From: an uncultured Bacteroidales bacterium
Lineage (GTDB): Bacteria; Bacteroidota; Bacteroidia; Bacteroidales; P3
DNA length: 64,000 nucleotides
Direction: 5' to 3'
Assembly: GCA_944321735.1 (NCBI GenBank)
Contig: CALUMK010000006.1
Span: 44,845 to 108,844, forward strand
Shown: positions 18,968 to 26,498 of the stretch, piece after piece
How positions within the stretch are numbered: position 1 is the first letter of the stretch
How the letters are laid out: each line of letters opens with the position of its first letter
Notes under the pieces: generated by a model
Seen by the model: only the letters and a program-made list of their open reading frames with translations
What the model was told of the DNA's origin: nothing
The model's database searches: none
Made by a program: the position numbers and the translations under genes

Positions 18968-19605
18968 TCAATCCAAGAGATATTCCGACCGCATCAAATC
19001 CGAGGGAGCCACGGCAAGCTGATCCTTGCCCATGCCTCGCCTTTTCATGACTTTCCTCATGCCGAGCAGGTTGAAATCCCCTATTTTGCGCGGTTTGGAT
19101 AGCTCGATGCCGAACTGCTTCTTGTAAATCTCATAAATCAGCTCCGAGCAATACATCTTGCCATTGTCAAACCTGAAGCTCCAGTCGTAAGCCTGTCCTA
19201 AATACTGCTTGTACCGGATTTTGATTGGTTTTTCAAGTACTCTTCGGCTAATCACATGTTTGAAACGCCCTTTGTCGCACCATTGCTGCAAGGGCGTGAG
19301 CTTCACCGGCCCGGTGGCTTCCAGCAGTACCATTTCCCTTGCTTCTCCACCAGGATGCCGCAATGCGTATAAACCGAGCCGGTTGCCAAGGCAATCAGAG
19401 GCGACTGGGCCGACTTGGATATCTGGAACAGCAAATCGCCTTCTTTCAGATCTTCCATGTCCTCCATCCGGGCGAGGGACAGATAGACCACGATACCTGC
19501 CACCGACAGCAGAGCCACGGCAATCAGGAATATTTTCAGGATTTTTTCATGCCAACTTAAAACCAAGCATTTATGATAAAAAATCATTTTACTAGCGATA
19601 TCCAA
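18968..19605 (-). pseudogene. Frameshifted YiiX-type permuted papain-like amidase
   Basis: Two frames join into one YiiX/YebB-like protein of about 210 residues. The first half (from 19605) has a membrane anchor, 'EGDLLFQISKSAQSPLIALA' and the catalytic His in 'VYTHCGILVE'. The second half (to 18968) has the catalytic Cys in 'KMYCSELIYEIYKK'. The junction is near 19327-19331: 'GKWY' runs into a wrong frame, while 'VLLEATGPVKL' continues one base off. One missing base restores the protein. This may be a real inactivation or a sequencing error. The family comprises permuted NlpC/P60-like amidases that are often membrane-anchored. Confidence 0.75.
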
Positions 19606-19618
19606 CCATACATACCCA

Positions 19619-20023
19619 CTACCGTGCTTCTATATTATAGACGATTATTATATTCGAATAATCTATGTATAATTGCATCTCATCAGAATTACTATTATGG
19701 AGCAAACGCACTCCACAACGATTTCCATCTTGATCCACACAAGACATCGACAAACAAAAATCTCCATCGGAATCGTATTGATCTTCATCAACATCATAAA
19801 TGTCATATTCCTGACGCTCATCTGTATAGATCGTAATTCTCTCCCGCCCCAAATCTACTACGACCAACAAATTGCTATATTCCCAAGCGCTCCATTCCCC
19901 CCAATAGCCATAGGTTTCATTATATGATTTATACGAGAATCCTGTCGTGCTGTACTTAAACACTTGCGCATGTACTACTACAGATGCAAAAAACACCACA
20001 CAAAATAAAATAATCCGTTTCAT
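19619..20023 (-). CDS. Small secreted protein of unknown function
   Basis: 134 residues from the ATG at 20023, which gives the signal peptide 'MKRIILFCVVFFASVVVHAQ'. The mature part is beta-rich with many Asp/Tyr ('YDIYDVDEDQYDSDGDF'), and I recognise no family. The gene is AT-rich compared with its neighbours. It ends 13 bp before the YiiX-like gene and may be co-transcribed with it. Confidence 0.65.
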   Translation of the reverse strand: MKRIILFCVVFFASVVVHAQVFKYSTTGFSYKSYNETYGYWGEWSAWEYSNLLVVVDLGRERITIYTDERQEYDIYDVDEDQYDSDGDFCLSMSCVDQDGNRCGVRLLHNSNSDEMQLYIDYSNIIIVYNIEAR

Positions 20024-20052
20024 ATATACACTGAATATTTGATAAGTTGTTT

Positions 20053-20099
20053 TCCCCGACAAGGCACTTGATTGTCGGCAAGTAACCTTGTCGAGGAAA
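20053..20099. other. Intergenic inverted repeat CGACAAGG/CCTTGTCG
   Basis: CCCCGACAAGG and CCTTGTCGAGG face each other around about 21 nt, between the stop of the TPR gene (20112) and the start of the small secreted gene (20023). There is no clear T-tract. It may be an mRNA end hairpin or an operator. Confidence 0.4.
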
Positions 20100-20111
20100 A
20101 TCCAAATTCTA

Positions 20112-21758
20112 TCACTTTTTCTTATACTCTTTAATTAAAACCGAATATTCTGATCTTGATCTAATCGGATCCAAATCATCATCAGCTTCAATATGAGCAA
20201 AATCTCGATACCCATGTTTCAATGTTTGCTCTAATGCCGCAATAGACTCGTCTAACATTCCCATTCTTGCGTATAGACAGGCCTTATCATAATAATGACC
20301 AGCATTTTCCGGATCGGATTCAATTAAATCTTCCATCCATTGGATTGCCTCTTCATCATGTCCCAAGAAAAATAAAGCATATTGGCGACAAGTTCCATTC
20401 ATAACAATTGTATCCAATTTCAAAATTGTTTCAAAATCGGACTCAGCTAAATCCTTTTTCCCCTGCTTCAGATATTGCTCTCCTCTCATCAGATACAAAT
20501 AGGCATAATCAGGATTCATGATAATCCCCTTTTGATAATCTTGCATTGCAGCCTCATCATCATGCTGTAGTTCGGAACACCAGCCTCTACGATAATACGC
20601 ATAGCCGCTACTAGGGTCGTATTCTATAGCCTTGTTAAAATCGTTCATGGCAGCTTTGTAGTTTCCTGCAGACTGATTATTTGTCCCTCTTACAACATAA
20701 GCATAGCTGTAGTCCGAACGTTCTTCAAGTTGCCCTGACGAAATAATATCGTCAATTTGCCGAACAGCCAACGCAAACTTACCCATTCCCGAATAACAAC
20801 TGGCAATATTATACAACAGCCATGGAGACTTTCCCAACTGGCTTTCCAAGGTCTCATACCAAACCAAAGCTGGCTCGTAAGAATACATGGATTGGTACAA
20901 TGATGCTATCCACCAAGCCCACTGCCACTCTTTATTTTGTGCATACAGTACCTGCAATTTAGCCAATGCATATTCACGATTTTTTCCAAAGCAGGATATT
21001 ACCGAAGCAATATCTACATTTTCAATGCTTAATGTTTGATCTAAACTTTCCAACATATTATTGATGGAAGATTGTATATCTCCTCGTTTTTGTTCAACCT
21101 GGGATTTCCAGAAATACCCCGCAGGATTATTTTGGTTGTCATACAAAAGGCTTTTCTCTGCATAGGACATGGCTCCGTCATAGTCACTGCGAAGGAAAGC
21201 AATTTTGGCCAGCCCATTCATCGCAGATAAATCCCCAGAATTAATTTTTAACATCATCTCATAATCAGCCTCTGCTGCAGAATAATTGTTCAACGATATA
21301 TACACAGATGCTCGCGTTGATAAAATTTTTTGTTCATTGTCAATTCGATATTCCTCATCGCCGCGAAGCAAATACCGATATGCAGAATTGCAATCAGACA
21401 GTGCAGATACATAGTCTCCCAATTTATAATACAACAAACTTCTATTAAAATATGTATTACAAGCCATCACAGCCGATAATGTATTCTCCTTTTGCAATAA
21501 AATAGAATAATATTTGACTGCATTAGCCACATCATCTGTTGCAGCATAAACATATGCTTTATTAAACAATGCGTCAGGGTCGCCTGGCCGCAGTTTCAAT
21601 GCTTCATCCACATACATCATTGCTACCTGCATATCACCATTTGCTCGCATAATATCATAAAACTGCTGCATATAATAAGTATACGAAAAATTACCTTGAC
21701 CGAAACCAGTAAACAGCATCAACATGAACATTGCAACAATCGACACACATCTTTTCAT
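20112..21758 (-). CDS. Secreted/periplasmic TPR-repeat protein
   Basis: 548 residues with a signal peptide ('MKRCVSIVAMFMLMLFTGFGQG'). At least ten TPR units are visible, including 'YEPALVWYETLESQLGKSP', 'YKAAMNDFNKAIEYDPSSGYA', cut to its core 'AYYRRGWCSE', and 'DEAAMQDYQKGIIMNPDYAY'. It is likely a periplasmic or outer-membrane scaffold for protein assembly. AGGAGG stands 10 bases before the ATG. It is AT-rich, like the genes on both sides. Confidence 0.88.
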   Translation of the reverse strand: MKRCVSIVAMFMLMLFTGFGQGNFSYTYYMQQFYDIMRANGDMQVAMMYVDEALKLRPGDPDALFNKAYVYAATDDVANAVKYYSILLQKENTLSAVMACNTYFNRSLLYYKLGDYVSALSDCNSAYRYLLRGDEEYRIDNEQKILSTRASVYISLNNYSAAEADYEMMLKINSGDLSAMNGLAKIAFLRSDYDGAMSYAEKSLLYDNQNNPAGYFWKSQVEQKRGDIQSSINNMLESLDQTLSIENVDIASVISCFGKNREYALAKLQVLYAQNKEWQWAWWIASLYQSMYSYEPALVWYETLESQLGKSPWLLYNIASCYSGMGKFALAVRQIDDIISSGQLEERSDYSYAYVVRGTNNQSAGNYKAAMNDFNKAIEYDPSSGYAYYRRGWCSELQHDDEAAMQDYQKGIIMNPDYAYLYLMRGEQYLKQGKKDLAESDFETILKLDTIVMNGTCRQYALFFLGHDEEAIQWMEDLIESDPENAGHYYDKACLYARMGMLDESIAALEQTLKHGYRDFAHIEADDDLDPIRSRSEYSVLIKEYKKK

Positions 21759-21792
21759 GATAATATCCTCCTATTTTTATTAAACAAATAAA

Positions 21793-22476
21793 CTACATAT
21801 AATAAGAATACCAGCCATTTTTATCTGATATAAAGTAAGTGCCATCCGACAAGAATTTTATTCGAAAAATATCATGGGAACAATCATCCAGTTTCTTCAA
21901 CAGATTAGCAGGAACGTTCCCAAAATATTTATACCCCCACTCATAGCATAAAACCAACCCATCATTTGTCAGATGAGCAGACCACAATTGTCCGTATGCT
22001 TCCATTCCTTCTCTCAAATAACCTTGTAACTCATAATCAGACGCTGACACATGTTCCGTAGATATAACAATCCAATCACCCAAATCATTAAAAGTCACAG
22101 ATGTAACAACTTCTCCCTGCTCGTTATACTCTCGCAGTTTCGATTCGAGACTATATGGAATACGATTCCACCTAAACCCATTATTTCCCCACAAAATCAA
22201 CCAATTACCATTTTCAGCCAGCTGAACATCGTCAATCAATTCATTATCATCATGCAACTCCTCTAATGCATCCGATAATCCTGATGGTATCCCTGAATAG
22301 GCATATGCATTTCGACCATTTAGAGCCAAATCCCCTCCTGTTTTAGTTATGGCTACATTTCGACAACTTCCCCATTCAGAGATAGCATCCTTTATATACT
22401 GCCGACTGCCTTGTGCATATACCAATGGGATACTACACAAAACCGACATCAATACAATTAAAAAATATTTTTTCAT
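21793..22476 (-). CDS. Secreted repeat protein, WG/beta-propeller-like
   Basis: 227 residues with a signal peptide ('MKKYFLIVLMSVLCSIPLVYAQG'). The mature part has four units of about 45 residues, each with a strand pair around a Gly-Trp/Asp-Trp core: 'ENGNWLILWGNNGF', 'DLGDWIVISTEHV', 'NDGLVLCYEWGYKYFG' and 'SDGTYFISDKNGWYSYYM'. This resembles WG-type or small propeller repeats. No catalytic motif. It precedes the TPR gene with a 34-bp gap and is probably in one transcript with it. Confidence 0.7.
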   Translation of the reverse strand: MKKYFLIVLMSVLCSIPLVYAQGSRQYIKDAISEWGSCRNVAITKTGGDLALNGRNAYAYSGIPSGLSDALEELHDDNELIDDVQLAENGNWLILWGNNGFRWNRIPYSLESKLREYNEQGEVVTSVTFNDLGDWIVISTEHVSASDYELQGYLREGMEAYGQLWSAHLTNDGLVLCYEWGYKYFGNVPANLLKKLDDCSHDIFRIKFLSDGTYFISDKNGWYSYYM

Positions 22477-22585
22477 ACAATCTTCGTTATCCTTTTAAGG
22501 TAACTGCAATGACCACACCTTATGCCAATGCATTTATTTCCTATTTTCGTTTTAAATAAATCATAATCTTTGAGCATCCATCTTA

Positions 22586-24004
22586 TCATCCAGCAGGAGT
22601 CAATTTCGTTGAATCCTGCCATTGTCGTATCAAAGAATCAATAGGTCGTACGAATTCTGATTCGCCCGTATTTTCCTTTGCATCAAATTCTTGGCATTCA
22701 ACATCCTCACCGGAGGACAGGCAACAGCCGGATGCATTTTCTTTATCCTCAAAATCTAGTTCTTCAGCATCCCGACTATCTTTCTCAACAGATTGATATG
22801 GCTCACTTTCTGGCTTACATTCAATATCTTCCTTTTGCTCCCCCGTATCTATAATGACACATTTTTTTAAATTTGTCTCTGTAGTCAGTGACAAATCTCC
22901 ATCTTCCATAGATTCCGTAGCAGTCACATCGTTTCCTATTTTATCTTTAATTTCAGGATAAAATTGATATGCCAGCCATCCTAAAACAAGTGCCAGTATT
23001 CCACAAAAAATCCAGATCAATGTCTTTTTCTTGATGCGGATATATCCGTTCTTTTCCAATGGAACTCTGAAGCCACTTTCCTTTGTATCATCGATTTCCA
23101 AGATTACCCCGTTCTGTTCAGCGGCCTTCTCTTTCCATTTCGCCGCCTCGGCAGCCGGCAACTTTTCGCCCTCTGTCACCTCGCACAGGATAGCCGTAAC
23201 ATTATCGTACCAATCCGCCTTTTCCGCCGCCTCCCACAAGGCTTCCCGGCAAGCCACCATGGAATCCCGGTTTCCGTTAATGATATCCTGTATCGTGGAA
23301 TCCCGCAAAACCCCGCTCAAGCCATCGCTGCATACCAAGATGATATCCCCTTTATAGACCTTCATCGTGATGCTGTCCGGCTCGGCATCCTTGTCCGGAT
23401 CGCCCAGGCTGCGCGTGATAATGTTTCCATACGGATGATCAAAAGCCTCGTCCCGCGTAATCTTATTCTCGTCAACCAATTGCTGGACATAGGAATGATC
23501 GTTGGAAACCTGGCAAAGCACCCCGTCCCTCAACACGTAGGCCCGACTGTCGCCGCACCACGTCACCGTCAGCTCATTGCCGCACAGCCAGCCCATGATA
23601 ATCGTGCTACCCATCCCCTCGCAAGCGGAATCAGCGGCAGCCTTCTTGCAGATGTTCCGGCTTGCCTGCACCACCAATTTTTCCATATAAGCCGCCCGCT
23701 GCTTGGCCGTCTCGAATTTCTGAGCCTTTATCTTCTCTTTCCCGAAAAACTCTTTTACCGTGTCGATGGCTATTTTCGATGCCACTTCCCCGGCATTCGC
23801 CCCTCCCATGCCGTCCGCCACAGTCAAGAGGCATCCCTGCTTGGACAGGACTTGTACCTTGTCCGAGCTGAATTCGCCCTGGACATCGTTTGAAAGATCC
23901 GCATCCACATAAAAATTATCCTCGTTGCCCTTATACGGCAATTCGTCGTTCCGTTTGCCCGCCGGATCCGTATAAGCGGTAAGTCTGAATTTGATCTGCT
24001 TCAT
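22586..24004 (-). CDS. PP2C-type protein phosphatase with C-terminal membrane segment
   Basis: 472 residues. The PP2C domain (about 1-265) carries the metal-binding and catalytic motifs 'GNEDNFYVDAD', 'LLTVADGMGGANAGE', 'VTWCGDSRAYVL', 'ILVCSDGLSGVL' and 'WYDNVTAILCEV'. A single membrane helix follows at about 325-350 ('TLIWIFCGILALVLGWLAY'), then an acidic, probably extracytoplasmic tail. PP2C enzymes reverse Ser/Thr kinase phosphorylation. It is last in an operon led by the BACON kinase, with a 3-bp gap to the gene before it. It is the only phosphatase seen here and so may serve all the kinases. Confidence 0.94.
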   Translation of the reverse strand: MKQIKFRLTAYTDPAGKRNDELPYKGNEDNFYVDADLSNDVQGEFSSDKVQVLSKQGCLLTVADGMGGANAGEVASKIAIDTVKEFFGKEKIKAQKFETAKQRAAYMEKLVVQASRNICKKAAADSACEGMGSTIIMGWLCGNELTVTWCGDSRAYVLRDGVLCQVSNDHSYVQQLVDENKITRDEAFDHPYGNIITRSLGDPDKDAEPDSITMKVYKGDIILVCSDGLSGVLRDSTIQDIINGNRDSMVACREALWEAAEKADWYDNVTAILCEVTEGEKLPAAEAAKWKEKAAEQNGVILEIDDTKESGFRVPLEKNGYIRIKKKTLIWIFCGILALVLGWLAYQFYPEIKDKIGNDVTATESMEDGDLSLTTETNLKKCVIIDTGEQKEDIECKPESEPYQSVEKDSRDAEELDFEDKENASGCCLSSGEDVECQEFDAKENTGESEFVRPIDSLIRQWQDSTKLTPAG

Positions 24005-24007
24005 AGC

Positions 24008-24925
24008 TTATTTCCTCCTCTTTTTACCTTTGCCATTGTCTTGATTATCCGTAGCATCTCCATTCGCATCCGAAGCGCCATCGGACTCGGATACCGTCAA
24101 TGGCGTCAATGCGCCTGTTTCCTCTACGGCCTGCGAATATTCTTCCGGAACACCTAGAAGCTGCCAGGCCGTCCCTTCTTTCACCAGCACGCCTCCCAAT
24201 TCAAAACGGACAACGCCAATCGGGTCGAACACCGGTTCCACATAGATGCCGCCTATCACGCTCTTGTCGGTCTTTGGCGATTCCACCGTCGGATTTTCCG
24301 AAGACAAATCTATTTGATAACGATACGAAACCAACGACAAGCGGGCGGACTCCCATTCGTCCCTGTCCGCTTTGTCGGAAGCGAGCCACACCAGCCAGCC
24401 CTCGCGTTTGCCCGCCGATTCCGCCAGCAAGAAGCCTTCGCCTGCAAAGCAAGAATCCTTGACACTCACCCAGCCTGCATCCTCCATGGCAAATATTTCT
24501 GCCGGATCAAGCAAAGATGCCTGCTGCCATTGCGTATCCTGCACCGTGCGGAACGAGGTGCTGGAACGAAGCGGGACAAGGGAACCTGCCCGGCGTTGGA
24601 ACTGGACATCCTGTTTCCAAGGCTCTATCAGACGTTGGGAAGTCACATACCCGTCCTTCAGCAAGACGCAAAACGAAACCCAGCTTCCAAAATCGTCCTG
24701 GTCGTTGAGACCGTACTTCTGCCCAGTGGCCGTATCCTGGACAACATATTCCTGTTTGACCAGCATAAGCCCTCTTTGCACCGCCTCTTCCACCAACTGC
24801 TGGTTATTGGACTGGAACATGCTCAAGTTGAGCTGCGCCCGAACCGTGCCCGAATTCAGCAGCAACAATCCCGCCGCTGCCAGAATACTATAATTAAACC
24901 TCTTGAATCCCATTTTCATTTGCAT
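24008..24925 (-). CDS. Secreted protein of unknown function in the kinase-phosphatase operon
   Basis: 305 residues. The signal peptide is 'FNYSILAAAGLLLLNSGTVRAQ', and the tail is low-complexity and basic ('DATDNQDNGKGKKRRK'). The middle region is predicted mixed alpha/beta and repeats the theme 'ESAGKREGWLVWLASDKAD'. I do not recognise the family. It lies between the FHA-trypsin protein (26-bp gap) and the PP2C phosphatase (3-bp gap), so it is probably a periplasmic component of that signalling module. Confidence 0.75.
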   Translation of the reverse strand: MQMKMGFKRFNYSILAAAGLLLLNSGTVRAQLNLSMFQSNNQQLVEEAVQRGLMLVKQEYVVQDTATGQKYGLNDQDDFGSWVSFCVLLKDGYVTSQRLIEPWKQDVQFQRRAGSLVPLRSSTSFRTVQDTQWQQASLLDPAEIFAMEDAGWVSVKDSCFAGEGFLLAESAGKREGWLVWLASDKADRDEWESARLSLVSYRYQIDLSSENPTVESPKTDKSVIGGIYVEPVFDPIGVVRFELGGVLVKEGTAWQLLGVPEEYSQAVEETGALTPLTVSESDGASDANGDATDNQDNGKGKKRRK

Positions 24926-24951
24926 TTTATTCGATTTCCAAATTTAACAAT

Positions 24952-26484
24952 TTAGCCGATAACCGATATGGGGACAATCATCCCGATGTTCCTGCCCGCG
25001 TAAGCGGAGACAATGCCTATCACCACCAATTCGCCCTCGCTGTTCGTGTAGAACACAGGGCCTCCCGAATTGCCGCTTTCGTAATTGGTATCGGTAGTAA
25101 GGATACTCCCCTGTTGCAAGCCGTCAACCGCCACGATAGCGCTGCCGTAGATAGGCGAAATATCGTCAATAGCGTTGGCGCCCAGTCCCAAGGGGAAGCC
25201 AAGAACCACCAAATTGGTTCCCCGCTCCAAGGAACGGCACTTCTGCCTGTCGTACTTCAAGCCACCGGAAGTCCCCGAAACGCGGCAGTAAGCATAATCG
25301 GCCGCATCCGGCGAGGCAAGGCTCATCACGCCGCCATCTTCCAAAACGCCGGATTGGTCGGCAGAACGGTCGCAATGGAACATATCGCTGCTGAACTCGA
25401 TCTGGCTTCCCGAAGAAGAGACAGCAATGAAATGAGCCACCACTTTCCCGCCATTGTTGGCAATATAATTGAACAGCGCCATGCTTTCGTTGACTCCGTT
25501 GCCGTCTTGCCAGAAATACCAGCCCTCCACCACATGCCTTGCCGTCACAAAACGCCCGTCTGCCAACAAAAATCCCGTGCCGCACCAGGCTGGAACATCC
25601 TCGTTGCCGCATTGGAGACGGGAAACCTCCCCGTTGGGCAATGTTATCTCGAAGCCCATGGTCTGGATGTAATAGACGTAAGGCAAGCATTTGTCAATGG
25701 CGGCATTGTCCACCTTCTTTTTGCTGACGGTCGGTGCCGTTTGTTCCTTGATATCCGAGACTTGCTGCTGCAAACGGGATATCTCTTTGGCCCGCTTTTC
25801 GGCATCAGCTACCAAATCGGCATTCTGACTGTTCAAGTTGTCGATAGTCTCTTGCATCCGTTGCTTTTCCTGAGCCATTTGCTCTTGCGCCTCGGCAATG
25901 CGGTTGTTCAAATCCCTGTTTTCCTGCTTGGTCTCAAACAGGAAATAACCGCCCACACCTATCACCAAGACCAAGAGGCAGGCCAAGGCGGTCAAGGCTT
26001 TCTTGTAGGGACGCAAGGCCTGTTGCCGGAAAAGGTTGAGGCGGTTGGTAAGCCCGAGGCTCTTTACCATGCCCTTGTCGCCTTGCGGCACGATGAAGCC
26101 TAATTTCGGGCCGTTGGTGGAAAGCTGGATTTCGTCCCCGTTTTGCAAATACCACTCTTTCTGAATCTTGTGACCGTTTAGATAGGTGGAGTTGGTCTGG
26201 GAAAGCTGAACCAGCTTCCAGTTGTCGCCATCCCTTACAATGGCGGCATGGCGGCGACTCACCGTTGTGAAGCTCTCGTCGAAGCGCACCTGACATTTCG
26301 GATCTCGGCCTATCTCAATGGCATCCACAATAATCTGCTGGGTCTCCCCGGCTTTGTGGTACTGGCTGGATACCTTATGCACCAATTCATAGTACCGGCG
26401 GCCTCCACCGCCCAGCACCGACTTCATCCCGGCTCCTACCGTGCCGGAAACACTGCGTCTATACGTTTGATTTGTTGATTGCAT
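24952..26484 (-). CDS. FHA domain - membrane helix - coiled coil - trypsin-like protease
   Basis: 510 residues. A cytoplasmic FHA domain (about 50-130: 'IEIGRDPKCQVRF', 'VSRRHAAIV', 'TNSTYLNGHKI') would bind phospho-threonine. One membrane helix follows at about 165-188 ('LACLLVLVIGVGGYFLFET'), then a coiled coil at about 190-245. A trypsin-like domain (about 270-510) has the catalytic His in 'FVTARHVVEGW', a likely Asp in 'DAADYAYCRV' and the Ser in 'ESGNSGGPVFY'. Phosphorylation inside could thus be linked to proteolysis outside. It lies 14 bp after the BACON kinase in the same operon. Confidence 0.9.
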   Translation of the reverse strand: MQSTNQTYRRSVSGTVGAGMKSVLGGGGRRYYELVHKVSSQYHKAGETQQIIVDAIEIGRDPKCQVRFDESFTTVSRRHAAIVRDGDNWKLVQLSQTNSTYLNGHKIQKEWYLQNGDEIQLSTNGPKLGFIVPQGDKGMVKSLGLTNRLNLFRQQALRPYKKALTALACLLVLVIGVGGYFLFETKQENRDLNNRIAEAQEQMAQEKQRMQETIDNLNSQNADLVADAEKRAKEISRLQQQVSDIKEQTAPTVSKKKVDNAAIDKCLPYVYYIQTMGFEITLPNGEVSRLQCGNEDVPAWCGTGFLLADGRFVTARHVVEGWYFWQDGNGVNESMALFNYIANNGGKVVAHFIAVSSSGSQIEFSSDMFHCDRSADQSGVLEDGGVMSLASPDAADYAYCRVSGTSGGLKYDRQKCRSLERGTNLVVLGFPLGLGANAIDDISPIYGSAIVAVDGLQQGSILTTDTNYESGNSGGPVFYTNSEGELVVIGIVSAYAGRNIGMIVPISVIG

Positions 26485-26498
26485 AGTGTTTTAATTCT

